64,000 nt of DNA from Zygnema cylindricum (lineage: Eukaryota; Streptophyta; Zygnematophyceae; Zygnematales; Zygnemataceae): contig JBBHKE010002794.1 in assembly GCA_037447655.1 (NCBI GenBank), forward strand, positions 203,168 through 267,167, in the 5' to 3' direction. Below the pieces are notes generated by a model. That model made no database searches. It was not told the DNA's origin and was given only the letters and a program-made list of their open reading frames with translations. The position numbers were made by a program, and so were the translations under genes. Of this stretch, positions 1-10,727 are shown piece after piece (positions within the stretch are counted from its first letter, which is position 1; the number at the start of each line of letters is the position of its first letter).

Positions 1-1506
1 GCCAAATCATCAACTTAGGAACACCAACATAGTAAACATTTTTCTCTTCATTACTCAGGTTAAGCCTAAACATTCCTTAGCTACCCTTATCTGCCGTGAA
101 GTAAACTTCATCCCCATACTTAGCTCTAAAGACACCCTTTCTAGTGAAGGTATCAAACTCTTTTTCATCTAACACAAACGTACAGACAAGATTTTTACTC
201 AGCTGAGGAATGTAGAGTACATCTGAGAATGTAAGTAAAGAAGTCTTACCCTCCACTAAGACTTTCAGATCTACTGATCCCACTAGATCTGTAGTAACCA
301 CTCTCCCATCCTCATACTCTATCTCTACAGTAGGGATCTTTCTTAGCTTAGTGAAAAGTTCTTTATCACGACACATATGCATGGATGCATCTGAGTCGAT
401 AATCCATCCTTGCTGTGGAGCTTCTTGAATTGCTCCAAGGGCACCCTTTTGTCTCCGAGGGATTTTCTTCTCCTCCAGCCTCTCGTCAAAAAGAAGCTCC
501 GCGTCCTCCTCAGATGACTCATCCTCGGTTTCTCTTGTCACTTTAGTAACAACAAGTACCTTTTTCTTCCCTCCGGAAGAGCCCCCTCCACGGTTCTGTT
601 GGAGCCTCTGCTCCGACAACTTGACACAATCTGCAATGAAGTGTCCCGACTTTTTGCAAAAGTGACAAAGACCCTTTGGAGGCCTCGGTCCCCTAGAATG
701 ATCTCTTTCCCCTTTGTAAGGTTTCTTCGGGTCCTTGCCCCATCGGTCCCCTCCTACTGCTAGAGCTTGTATGCTCTTTCCTCCTCTGTGTTTTCCTGCA
801 CAAGTATCATCCTAACCAGTGTGTTCTATTTCCATGAACTATCAAGCATTTCTTGTACTCGATACACTATGTTTTTGAACTCATCTGGTAATTTCATGAT
901 AACGGTGTTAACTTTCATTTTCATTGTAATTGTCCACCCGGCCCTTTCCATTACCATATACAAACAAGAAAGATCATTACAATAATCAAACATCTTTCCT
1001 CCTTTGTAAGTGTAACTCACTAGCTTTTGCTCAGCCAACTGGAGCTCGTGAATAGTTCCAACTCTATAAATCTCCACCAAACTCACCCACAGCTCATCAG
1101 TCTTGTAAATGTGAAAATGAGGAATGGCTAAAGCTTGAGTGAGGTGCCTCAGAATGAAGTTCTTGGCAGCCATGTTTACATCCTCCCACATTTAAGTATC
1201 GTTCTTCACGGTCTTCACGGTCGCCGCTCCCGATACTGTGGCAATAGGAGTGAGGGGTGTCTCGTTCCCTTTCCCCTTTTTGTACACACTGTTGTCCCCA
1301 TCATCTGCCTCCTCCGCTGAGGAAGCTGTTGTTGCAGGAAACCTTACTCCTCCAAATCCTGGTGGGGTTCCCGAAGGTGGACGTTTCACTTGTCCACTGA
1401 CGATACCCTAGTATCGTTTTTCACACAAAGCTCCCATCATCATGGCTTCCTAATAGATGAACCCAGATCCTTTGAAGGTGGGCACCCTAGAGGGTGGGCC
1501 CATAAC
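1..1506 (-). pseudogene. Copia gag-protease fragment of element A
   Basis: Read on the minus strand this is the N-terminal half of a Copia Gag-Pol polyprotein. Visible parts in order: an MGPPSR segment coded by the primer site; a UBN2-type gag region (about 1191-826) with the KLPDEF motif; a CCHC zinc knuckle (CHFCKKSGHFIADC, about 620-680); an acidic linker; and the protease region (about 420 down to 77). The protease motif reads DSDAS instead of DSGAS, so a key glycine is lost. At least two Trp codons near the start are TAG, and a further stop follows at 77. The frame also breaks between gag and the zinc knuckle. It cannot make the full polyprotein. Confidence 0.85.
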
Positions 1507-1507
1507 G
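1493..1507 (-). promoter_or_regulatory. Primer binding site of element A (half-tRNA-iMet type)
   Basis: Directly after the LTR, the minus strand reads GTTATGGGCCCACC, with its first base changed from the GGTTATG form in sister elements. It is complementary to the anticodon arm of a plant-type initiator tRNA-Met (GGTGGGCCCATAACC), not to the tRNA 3' end. Confidence 0.75.
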
Positions 1508-2545
1508 TGCAATTCTGTATCCTCCTTTGGACTACAGAATATAGGAAGCCTCTGGATAGTATTTAACTAACCCACTTCAAGCCACAACCACTGCTGCTCA
1601 AGGAGGCAAACTGACAATTTGACTGCACCCATGTGCAGCGTGGACTCCCTTGATTCTGTAGGAAAAAGAATCTCTGAAAACGCCCAACTAGGCGATAAGT
1701 TATGAGGCAGTAAAAATGCCAATATGTACAAACTCTCAAAGGGAGAGGTGACTACCTACCAAAATTTTCTAAGTCCTGATTCTCTCTAATAACTTCTATC
1801 TATTGAAGTACAGACCAATCAGATTACTGTACCGTACAAAAAGTACTACTGCCGGTGTACCTTTTGTACGGCATATGTACGACAAGGCTATTAAGCGGAC
1901 GCGTGTCTGCTTTTCACTCGTCCGTACGTTCGTCGAAATTCCTATGACCGAATGTCATCTCTCCACGTGGCTCTAGGTCATGCCACGTCACAAAACGCCA
2001 AAGTGACCACTCCGAGATTTCGGCGATGATGTGCGCCGTTGGATTTTATGCGAAACGCAATCTTAGCCGTAATAAATACTTGCGCGGCAATTGTTTCGAT
2101 GTCGAAACAAAATGCGTGGTATCTGTTTTGAATTACTATCGTACGACGTACTTTCTAAAACTGAATCTATGTACGTCGTATACAGTTGTAGTTAAACAGA
2201 TTTAATTCACCCGAACTATATATATATATCTATCACATACCATAGCACTTAGCATTGGTCCTAGTCTGTTAGGATAGAGCTAACCGCTACCGGCCAACTT
2301 GACGAACCGGAGGTACCAGGATCAAATCTCAGGTCTGACAAGTATATTTTTAGTAACCTACTAAAAATAGTTGCCCGATGAACTAAGGCAGCCATGGATC
2401 AACCACCCTCTCTAACCTTCAGTGACTATAATAAGTATGGGGGCTAGAGAGCGGAGGTGGAGGTAGGCTGTCCGTCCTTTACTTTTCCTTTTATACAAAC
2501 ATATTTAAACCTAGAAAATACTCTTGAAATCCATAAATTTCAACA
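1508..2545 (-). repeat. 5' LTR of element A (subfamily A)
   Basis: It begins TGTTGAAATT (at 2545) and ends TTGCA (at 1508). It carries the lineage's conserved modules: the AGCCATGGCT palindrome, the tRNA-like hairpin (about 2301-2340), the GTAC-rich block, a twin leader hairpin (1623-1657), then the primer site. The ATG normally found 20 nt before the LTR end reads AAG in this copy. Confidence 0.85.
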
Positions 2546-2789
2546 CACAGTACAGTACAGCAAAGGTATCGAACAATCCCCCATACAAGTGTGGGACCTT
2601 CGGCACCTCGCGTTACCTCGCGCCGACATTCGACACCTCTTGGGATCGGGTACGAGAAATAGGGTTTTGGGGTTTGGGTTGTTTTTTTAATAAAAAAAAA
2701 ACAAAAACAGAAAAACTAAACCCTAAACGAGCGGTCGCGGACGTCTTCGGCACCCCGGAGGTCCAAAAAGTTGCAAGATTCAGAAAGGT
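2546..2789. other. Unassigned spacer
   Basis: No coding signal is seen. It contains short CCTCGCG-type repeats and a T-run/A-run foldback around 2670-2730, flanked by GGGTTTGGG and CCCTAAAC (telomere-repeat-like, but too short to call an interstitial telomere). Confidence 0.5.
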
Positions 2790-3439
2790 ACTTGGCCCAG
2801 AGTACTTTTTGTACGGCTATTGTACGACATGGCAAAAAAGACAACGCCTGTCATATTTGGGTTCGCCATGGTATTTCCCGAAGATGCCGCTATTCAATGT
2901 CATTTTGTCACGTGTCACCTGGTGTGGTTGTGACTGCAAACCGCCAAATCGTCCATTTCGGGATGTCAGCTTCTTCCTCTGCCGTCCGATTGATATCGGC
3001 TTTAATTCAGGGCAGTTAAAAATACAAGTGGTATTTTTGACGTAACTCTATCTAACTATCTCTATGTGATTGTGGTCCGTTTGTCAGTTAAATGAACTTT
3101 TTTATTTCCATATTGTTAACAAGCCAATGTATCCTATATATTTCAACACAGGTGCTAGGCTACATGGTAACGATACTAGGCTACTTAGACGTACGGTAGG
3201 TACCAGGATCAAATCTTGGGTCCGTCAACCTTTTTGGTAAGTTTACCAAAAGGGCTGCCTTCTGACACTAGGAGAAGCATAGGCAGCCATGGCTCTAGCT
3301 TCCTCTCCAGCCTTCAGTGACTACGGCAAGTATGGGGTCAGAGAGAGAAGTTAGAAGCAGGTTGCCTCTGCTTTTTCCTCCTCATTTTAGATCATTTAGG
3401 AAACATAGAAAATACATAAGAAATCTTTTAATTTCAACA
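2790..3439 (-). repeat. Truncated LTR of the half-tRNA Copia lineage
   Basis: The minus strand starts TGTTGAAATTAAAAG at 3439 and carries the AGCCATGGCT palindrome, the tRNA-like hairpin (about 3190-3228), CACGTG and GTAC motifs. It stops in the GTAC block, so the promoter-proximal and leader parts are missing. Open frames through it are LTR sequence, not genes. Confidence 0.75.
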
Positions 3440-5454
3440 AAAAAAATTTGGGTACGGCTATGTACGTCACTGTACGAAAACATACGGCGTCCAATAACAA
3501 ACCCCACATTTCGTCTAATAGAATGTTACCCTAAAAGTTGCGTTCCATCAAGAAATTTTGTAACCGTACGGCGAACATTACAAGATGCTACATTTTGAAC
3601 GATGTTCTATCATGCAGAGTCTGTAATCCACGTGCTCAAAAATGAATGGTACCACGTAAGATAACATTGTAAATATTTTTCTCACCGACCAGCTTCAACT
3701 TGAAATCTTCATTTGCGTACCATGTACGTGTGGACCAAGTCATCGAATGACATAATTTTTGTACTCTTTCCAGACGCCTTCTCATAGCCTATGCCCACCG
3801 GAGCATATGTAACTTTTTGCCCATTCCGATGATTTTCCGAAAACTCATCGGAAAACAGGTCTTGTTCACACCAAAATTTTGGCACGTAATTCCGATTGAA
3901 GGTGTCATGCGACACTTCGCATGCTTTGACGTCATGAAACAAAGGCGCAAAAACAAACGTGCAAATTTTCAAACTTACTCGTTTCAGCAGTTGCCTCTTC
4001 TACTAGATTATTGGCCGATGAAGTAACCGTTCGGATGTTTTTTTCCTACGTCAGCTTTTCGGGTTACCGCTGGCCTGTTTCTCAAAAAGACGCAACTTTT
4101 ACCCTACTTCTATATCCGGCAATATTTTGAGGAAGTTCGTTTGTACGGTTTTCCAAGAACTTCCGAAATCTACATAGTCGGACCTTGGAAAGCCGTACAT
4201 TATTCGAACGTCCGTCTGTTGCGGAAGTGATTTTTTTTCCGGTGGGAATAGGCTATCAGATACCAACAAATTTTTTTTAAGGGTTTTTGACTTTTATGTT
4301 TTTCACGTGACGAATGAGCGCTTCCACAACTAGTGTGACGAATGGTCGGTAACAAATATAGCGTGACGAAAGCTCGTTACGAGATTGCTTTTGTGATTTC
4401 GGTTAAGATTTTTGAATGGATGAATCATGTGCGAAAGTTTTCGATTTCCGTTGGTTGTCGTCTTAACACGTATGTTCATTATCCAGCGTGTCGCGGCTCA
4501 ATTTTTTCACTGTAAATGGTGATGTACCTCGTCGGAGTAAATCACCATTTACAAAAACTTTCGAAGCAAATGCTTTGCAAAAACAAATCCATCGGTCATT
4601 GTTACCTCCCAGACCTTTGGAGAATTTGGGCAAGATTTTTTGTAATGTTGTTCGTGAATAAAAACAAAATAAGAAGTACAAACTGGTACGGATAAGCGCC
4701 GATTTTTGTAAACTACACCATTTTTTGTCTGATGGAACGCCACCCTAAATCAACGCTCATTACATGCGCATGGACCGTGTTCTGATTATCAAAACATCTT
4801 AGTACTATTGTACTATTCAAGTCGTCTGTACAAATTTTTGTAGAAGCGACCCAAATCAACACAACGATTGACAAAAAATCGAGCAAAGAATTTACGACAC
4901 GAAATCGTACTTGTTGAAAAGGACGGCTAGCTTAAGAACTGTCAGCATCCTATAATCGGACGGTCACGAACGAAGGGTTCACGGCTGAAGACTCTTTACT
5001 GCACGTGGCGGCTTTCATCTTTATTCATTGACAGGATCGAGCAGCCAAGATGTGACGGTCAAGAACGATTTCCGAGGGATTACTTTGAAAGCTACCCGTT
5101 TTGTTGACATTAGCAGAAAGACAACGCTACGCGTTTGCCGACGTCCTCCTAAATAATAGACGCCGACACTTTCATTCCCGCTTTCTTGAATCTTAAAAAA
5201 TCTTTTATCAACTCCTCATGAACAATCGTGACCCATGGCAATCGTCTCCTTCCCCTTCCCGGTAAGGCCTTCAAGACGGCCACACTTCGCCTACCGAACC
5301 TTGAACTGGACAAGGTACGTTTTGTCTCCCTGATTCCTCGTAATATCGCATGCCGTCTCGACTAGCACCTGCTTGCGTTTTGATATTCTGCAATAAAAAA
5401 CAGACAAATAAAAGTTGTAATTTTTTTTGTGAGTTTTAGCGATGAGACATACTA
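3440..5454. other. Intergenic, no gene recognised
   Basis: This is AT-rich sequence with many short stop-rich frames and no recognisable protein. It holds a perfect 13-bp inverted repeat (4511-4553) and several short GTGACGAA and GTACG motifs. The last five bases (TACTA) are the left target duplication of element C. Confidence 0.5.
4511..4553. repeat. Perfect 13-bp inverted repeat with 17-nt loop
   Basis: TGTAAATGGTGAT at 4511-4523 is the exact reverse complement of ATCACCATTTACA at 4541-4553. There is no T-run after it and no adjacent gene. It may be a foldback remnant or a structured RNA. Confidence 0.6.
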
Positions 5455-6525
5455 TGTAGAAATTGATGGTTCTTTTAGTACTTCCTAGGTGTAAAATAAA
5501 ATGCATAAAAGAAGCCAAGGCTGTCTGCCTCTAACTTCTCTCTTCAACTCCCACACTTGTTGCAGTCACCGAAAGTCAGAGAGGAAGCTAGAGCCATGGC
5601 TGCCTATGTTATCCTGAGATTTACGGGGGATAGATTAGTTGACTTACGGTAGTAAATTAGTTGATTTACTAAAAGTTTAGCTGTCAGACCCAAGATTTGA
5701 TCCTGGTATCTACCGGCCGTTTGGGCCGCTACTAGCATGTAACTCTATCCATTTAGTCTATGACTAGTGTTAGATTATATAGTGTTTGATAATTACATAA
5801 ACATTTTTACGCTGACAAATTCATTTAACAGAAACTATTTACAGGATACATAGGTTCGGTTATGTAAAAGCATGGATTAAGGTACGCAAAAGAAACAAGT
5901 AACGCACATTTGTTTCGGTAGCGAAACGAATACCGCGCAAGTATTTATTACGGCTACGATGAAATCTACATTTAATCGGACGGTCGGAATGAATGTCGAG
6001 ATCGCAGAAGAGGATTTCGGCGGTTTTTGGTCATCGCCACATCAAATGACACGTGGCAGAATGACATTGGATCGCGCCATCTCTAGGGATTAACGAAGCC
6101 AATTCGGATATAACACGTGTCGACATTTAGGCCATGTCGTACAATATCCGTACATAAAGTACACTGATAGCTGTACGTTTGTGTACGGAAGTGCAATATG
6201 ATTGGTGTCGTACATCATTAGATAGAGTTTTTAGAGAGAGATAGGACTTGGAAAAATTTATATGATAAGACCCTCTCTCCCAAAGAGCTTTTGTATAAAA
6301 AGGTTTACTTTGACTCTCTATAACTAACTGCGCAGGGGAGTAAATTCAGAGATTCTTTTTGCTATCGACTCAGGGGAGTCTTACCTTCAAAGAGGTGGAG
6401 GTGGTAAGCCTTTTTGTTTGCCAAGGTGGTAGTTATTCTTGCTGAAACACAAAGGGGTCAGGGTTATCCTGGAGGCTATTTGCAATCTGTCCATTCTGAG
6501 GACCTATGGAGGTCTGACAGTTGCA
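5455..6525 (+). repeat. 5' LTR of element C
   Basis: It runs from TGTAGAAATTGATGG to GACAGTTGCA and matches 16449-17518 along its length. It has the AGCCATGGCT palindrome, an antisense tRNA-like hairpin near 5690-5730, CACGTG boxes, GTAC palindromes and the leader hairpin GACTC-AGGG-GAGTC (6367-6380). The LTR-internal start ATGGAGGTC (6507) runs into TGA in this copy. Confidence 0.88.
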
Positions 6526-6540
6526 GGTTATGGGCCCACC
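6526..6540 (+). promoter_or_regulatory. Primer binding site of element C (half-tRNA-iMet)
   Basis: GGTTATGGGCCCACC abuts the LTR end. It is a full complement of the anticodon stem-loop of a plant-type initiator tRNA-Met. The ATG inside it is in frame with gag. Confidence 0.8.
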
Positions 6541-6916
6541 CTCTAGGGTACCCATCTTTAATGGAACTGGCTTTATATACAAGGAAAGTAAGATGACAAG
6601 AGCTCTATGCGAGAAAAGGTTTTGGGGGATAGTAAGTGGACGAGTGGGGCGTCCATCAAGCTTTGGAGTCCCTCCAGGGTTTGGAGGAAGCACATTCACA
6701 AGGAAAGTAGATCCATCTTCAACAGAGCAGAAAATAAAGGGGAGGTGATGGACAAAGGAACGGAGAAGGAGACGACCACACCAATAGCAACTAGTTCGGC
6801 ATTCATGTCACCTATTCCGAGGAACAAGGAGAATGATATTGATACCTGGGACTTCAACAACATGGCGGCAAAGCACTTCATTCTCCGCCATCTTACTCAA
6901 GGGCTTGCATGTCCTC

Positions 6917-8125
6917 TGAAACTCTGTGTGCTCCATTGCCCACAGAAATCGCAGATCCAAAAGAAGCTTATCTATATAGTGTAAACTCCAAGTTGATATA
7001 AACCCAAATGACTGACCCAATTACAATCACAAACCCATTATAGCTTCACCCCTGTGGAATAAGACTTTCTGTGTGCTCAGTTCCACCACAGAATGGAAAG
7101 TTAGAATATTAGTTTTGGACACATTGACCCACTTTGACTTTCCCTTAGAAATGTAGCCACCCTGGCAGGAAAAAACTCTAACCGACTACACCCGTGTGTA
7201 GCGTGGACTCCTTTGAGTGCGCAGCATAAAGAATCACTGAAATTGGTCAAGTAAATTGATCGTTATAGCTGGCCAAAGTTTGCCATTTATACAAGGTGCT
7301 CTCTAGGTGCTCTCTGACCTACCCAAAATTTTCTAAGTCCTATTCCCCCTATAAAACTCTATCTTCTGAAGTACGGCACCAATCAAATTACTGTGTTGTA
7401 CAGAAAATTTCAGGTGCCGATGTACTTTCTGTACGGCCATTGTACAACATGGCCAAAATATCGACACGTGTCAAATCAAGATTTGTTCCCGTAATCTCCG
7501 GAGTCCCCGTAATCTCCGGAGTCCCTATAATCTCCGCAGTTCCCGTAATTCAATGTTATCACACCACGTGTCATTTGACGTGGCAAAGACCGTAAAACGC
7601 CAAAAGTACCTCTTCCGTGATCACAGCGCCTATCGCGGCCGTCCGATCAAAATCGGCTATAATCCTAGCCGCTGAAATTCGACGCGCGGTATTTATTTCG
7701 CTATCGATACAAATGCGCGGTATCTGTTCTGTCCCCATACCGTACTCCGTATTAAATCCAACTGTATCTATGCACTCGGTAGCTATTTTCCGTGAAAAAA
7801 ATTAATCTACGTGTAACAATTTATATATTTATCAAACCCTATATATCGTAATATTAGTCCTAGACTTCACGGTTTAGAGCTAAAGCCTACGTTAACTTGA
7901 CGGACGGCATGTACCAGGATCAATTCCTGGGTCCGTCGAGTACCTTTTAGTAAATCTACCTAATCCACCCCCTCTGTTCTCTAGTGAGCTTAGGCAGCCA
8001 TGGCTCTAGCTCCCTATCAAGCCTTCAGTGACTACAACAAGTATTGGGGCTTGGAGCAGGGAGTCAGGGACAGATTGCCTTTGCTCATTTTCTATAAAGA
8101 CCTAGAAAATACTCAAATATCAACA
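6917..8125 (-). mobile_element. Solo LTR (subfamily B) inside gag of element C
   Basis: The minus strand runs TGTTGATATTTGAGT (8125) to GAGTTTCA (6917), the same ends as the element D LTRs. Target duplication is TCCTC (6912-6916) / TCATC (8126-8130). No internal coding region is present, so it is the product of LTR-LTR recombination. It contains the cleanest tRNA-like hairpin (7899-7937) and a tandem CCGGAGTCCCCGTAATCT-type repeat near 7490-7540. Confidence 0.88.
7899..7937 (+). other. tRNA T-arm/acceptor-like hairpin, antisense to the LTR
   Basis: Outer stem GACGGAC (7899-7905) pairs perfectly with GTCCGTC (7931-7937). Inner stem CCAGGA (7914-7919) pairs with TCCTGG (7925-7930) around a 5-nt loop. 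The inner part resembles the T-arm of initiator tRNA-Met (CCAGGATCGAAACCTGG). Equivalent blocks occur in nearly every LTR here (about 2311, 3200, 9950, 13079, 19790, 37150, 38920, 40245), always antisense to the element. No full D-arm or anticodon arm is evident, so it is not called a tRNA gene. Confidence 0.6.
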
Positions 8126-8701
8126 TCATCATTTGCAAGTAGAAAGGGCATCCGATCTTTGAATGGCTCTCATAGAGATGTACAGAAGTGGTACGATTCA
8201 GCAACAACAGTTGGTTGATCAAAAAGTTAAGGAGTATGTATACAAAGGGGGGAAGGTGTTGGATTTTTGCAATGAGCTTGCTACACTTTTCATGGAGCTA
8301 GAGAGTGTTGGAAAAGAATTTAGTGAAAAAGAAAAGGTTAACTGTTTACTAATGAAGTTACCCGATGAGTTCGAGAACATAGTCAACCGTGTGTAGGACT
8401 TGCCGGACTCAAGGTGTATATGGAACTCAGTGGTAGGAATGATTCTCGTTCGGAAGAATACGATTGAGATCCGAAGGGGAGGAAAGAGTGGGCAAGCCTT
8501 CGCAGCTCAGACAGATTGGAGAAACAAGGATTCTCGGAGAACGGTCAAAAAAATACGGAAAGGGGGAGCAGAAAAATCAGACCGACGAGTTCGGACCAAG
8601 GGCTCCGAAGGTTTTATGTCATTTTTGTAAGAAACCACGACACTATATAGCAGAGTGCACTAAGCTAACCGAGCTTCGGTTAAAGGAGGGGCAGACCGGT
8701 G

Positions 8702-9755
8702 GAACCATGAGTTGAAAGAAAAAGGCCCTTGTAACACATGTACATGAGGTGGAATCCGAAGACGAGGAGGATGAGCTCTTATAGGATGAGGATTTGGAAG
8801 CGACAAACGAGGTAGAAATTCCACGAAAGCAGAAATGTGCTTTCGGTGGATTCTAAGGTGAAGCAGGTTGGATTGTAGATTCAGGTGCCTCCATGCACAC
8901 GTGTAAGGATAAACACCTGTTCACTAAGATAAGAAAGATTCCCATCGTAGAGATAGAGTACGGGGATGGGAGGATGATCACTACTCTTGTAGGATCGGTA
9001 GATCTGAAAGTGTTAGTAGAAGGAAAGACATCCATAGTTACATTCTCTGATGTATTGTTTATCCCGGAACTGAACAAAAACCTCATCTCTACGTCTGTAT
9101 TAGATGATAAGGGTTTTGATACTTGCACTAGGAAAGGAGTATTTACTGCTAGTTTTTAATAAGAAGTTTATTTTACTGCTGAAAAATGTAGCCAAGGGAT
9201 GTTTAGGCTGATTTTAAGCTCTGAAAAGAAGAAATTTTATTATTCTGGTGTTCATGATATAATGTTGTGGCATAAGAGGCTTTGTCATGTGAATCTAGAT
9301 AAGTTAAGAGAGATGAAAAAGATGGGTGTAGTGGAAGGAATTCAATTCGGTGAGAGTGAAAATCTAAGTGATTATAGTGGATGTGCTCAAGGTAAAGCAC
9401 ACAGGTTACCCTTCCCAAAAACTGCCACCAATAAGGGAGGAAAGATTCTAGATTTAGTACACAGAGATATTTGGGGGCCAGCCAGCGTGCCATCACCCGT
9501 GGGGAAGAGATTTATGATGATTATCACCGATGATTGGTCTCGGTATTCCAGGGTGTATTTTTTGAAAAATAAGTCAGAAGCTCAAGAATGTTTTAAACAA
9601 TATAAAGCATGGAGTGAAAAACTCCATTAAACCTCAATCAAGAGAGTAAGGAGTGACAATGGTGGAGAGTATACCTCTTACCAGTTAGAGGATTTTTTTA
9701 GGGAAGATGGAGTCCAACACCAAAAGACATTTCTAGAAAACCCGGAACAGAATGG
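8702..9755 (+). pseudogene. pol part 1 of element C: protease, GAG-pre-integrase, N-terminal integrase
   Basis: The protease motif DSGAS lies at about 8878. The pre-integrase zinc-like motif (WHKRLCHVNL near 9268) is followed by YSGCAQGK, where the sister element E has CSGCAQGK, so one zinc ligand is lost. The integrase core shows VHRDIWG, ITDDWSRYS and, after an in-frame TAA near 9630, SDNGGEY. Other stops are at about 8856 and 9157. The frame ends in the QNG codons where element D is inserted; the rest continues at 14116. Confidence 0.85.
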
Positions 9756-10171
9756 TGTTTATATTTGAGTATTTTATAGGTCTGTATTAGGATAGAAAAA
9801 GAGCTGAGGCGGTCTGCCTCTAACTCCCCTTTCCAAGCCCCCATACTTGTCGTAGTCACTGAAGGCTGGATAGGGAGCTAGAGCCATGGCTGCCTAGGCT
9901 CTCTAGAGAAGACAGGGGGTAAATTATGTAGTCTTACCAAAAGTTGGTTGACGGACCCAGGAATTGATCCGGGTACCTACCGTCCATCAATCCGCGTTAG
10001 CCGTTAGCTCTAGCCGTTATGTCTAGAACAGATATTACGATATATAGGGTTTGACAAATATATAAATCGTTATATGTAGATTAATCCGTTTAACGGCTAA
10101 TAGATACTTAGTACATAGATACAGTTTAGTTTAGTACGAAGTACGGAATGGGGGCAGAACGGATACCACGC

Positions 10172-10264
10172 ATTTGTTTCGATAGCGAAACAAATACCGC
10201 GCATTTGTTTCGACAGCGAAACAAATACCGCGCATTTGTTTCGATAGCGAAACAAATACCGCGC
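10172..10264 (+). repeat. Three 31-bp tandem copies of a palindrome
   Basis: Each 31-bp unit centres on TTTGTTTCG-ATA/ACA-GCGAAACAAA, an inverted repeat. The same triplet is at 13301-13393 in the 3' LTR. Other LTRs of the lineage have a single or decayed copy (about 16897, 33370, 43070). It may be a binding site for a dimeric factor. Confidence 0.75.
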
Positions 10265-10377
10265 GTCGAATTTCAGCGGCTACGATTATAGCCGGTCTTG
10301 ATCGGACGGCCACGATAGGCGCCGCGATCACGGAAAAGGCATTTTTGGCGTTTTACGGTCTTTGTCACGTCATGTGA

Positions 10378-10514
10378 CACGTGGCGTGATAACATTGGAC
10401 TACGGGAATTCCGGAGATTACAGGAACTAATCCTGATTTGACACGTGTCGACATTTTGGCCATGTCGTACAATGGCCGTACAGAAAGTACACCGGCACCT
10501 GTACTTTTCTGTAC
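10378..10514 (+). promoter_or_regulatory. LTR enhancer-like block: two CACGTG boxes and a GTAC palindrome
   Basis: CACGTG is at 10378-10383 and 10442-10447. GTACAGAAAGTAC (10478-10490) faces GTACTTTTCTGTAC (10501-10514) across 10 nt. CACGTG is the G-box core in plants and GTAC is the core recognised by SBP-domain factors. The same arrangement recurs in most LTRs here, about 110 bp upstream of the TATA box. Function is inferred. Confidence 0.6.
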
Positions 10515-10621
10515 GACACAGTAATTTGATTGGTGCCGTACTTCAGTAGATAGAGTTTTAGAGAGGGAATAGGACTTAGAAAATTTTGGGTAGGCAGCTG
10601 CCTCTCCCAGAGAGCACCCTG

Positions 10622-10628
10622 TATAAAT
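10622..10628 (+). promoter_or_regulatory. TATA box of element D 5' LTR
   Basis: TATAAAT lies in a context (CACCCTG-TATAAAT-GGC) conserved in the 3' LTR (13735-13741) and as TTGTATAAA in others. Transcription would start near 10650, placing the twin hairpin in the leader. Confidence 0.65.
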
Positions 10629-10693
10629 GGCAAACTTTGGCCAGCCATAACTATCAATTTACTTGACCATTTTCAGTGATTCTTTTTGCTGCG

Positions 10694-10727
10694 GACTCAG
10701 GGGAGTCTAGGCTACACAGGGGTGTAG
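10694..10727 (+). promoter_or_regulatory. Conserved twin hairpin in the retrotransposon RNA leader
   Basis: Hairpin 1 is GACTC-AGGG-GAGTC (10694-10707); hairpin 2 is CTACAC-AGGG-GTGTAG (10712-10727). Equivalent pairs occur in other LTRs. Hairpin 2 is CTGCAC/GTGCAG in subfamily A (1623-1638, 22557-22572) and CTTCAC/GTGAAG in the element E 3' LTR (43544-43558). The third pair therefore changes as A-T, G-C and T-A with the stem kept, which supports RNA structure. A packaging, dimerisation or translation role is inferred. Confidence 0.7.

Larger units (their letters stand above)
1..2545 (-). mobile_element. Element A: partial Ty1/Copia retrotransposon, truncated by window edge
   Basis: On the minus strand the order is 5' LTR (1508-2545), half-tRNA primer site, gag and protease; the remainder lies off the left edge. 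It belongs to the same lineage as C, D, E and H but to a different LTR subfamily, shared with the solo LTR at 21769-22687. It is decayed: TGG-to-TAG and CAA-to-TAA type stops are present and the gag start codon in the LTR is lost. The base run after the LTR (CACAG) would be one copy of the target duplication, which cannot be checked here. Confidence 0.85.
6507..8727 (+). pseudogene. gag of element C, split by a solo LTR
   Basis: Visible parts are the MGPPSRVP segment, the WDFNNMAAKHF and ILRHLTQGLAC region of a UBN2-type gag (to 6916), then after the inserted LTR the rest of that domain (8131 onward, with KLPDEFENIV) and a CCHC knuckle (8617-8658, CHFCKKPRHYIAEC). Decay: TGA after the LTR-internal start, a frame change near 6700-6750, TAG at about 8395 where sister copies have CAG, and TGA near 8713. 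The break at 6916/8131 is precise: host sequence resumes after a 5-bp duplication (TCCTC/TCATC). Confidence 0.85.

Noticed and set aside
2650-2735. Interstitial telomere (TTTAGGG) array
   Set aside because: Only one or two partial units beside A/T runs; no tandem array.
2524-3045. Plus-strand 173-codon frame
   Set aside because: It spans the end of one LTR, a spacer and a truncated minus-strand LTR, so it is a composite chance frame.
7899-7937. A genuine tRNA gene
   Set aside because: Only a T-arm/acceptor-like hairpin is present; no D-arm or anticodon arm can be drawn.
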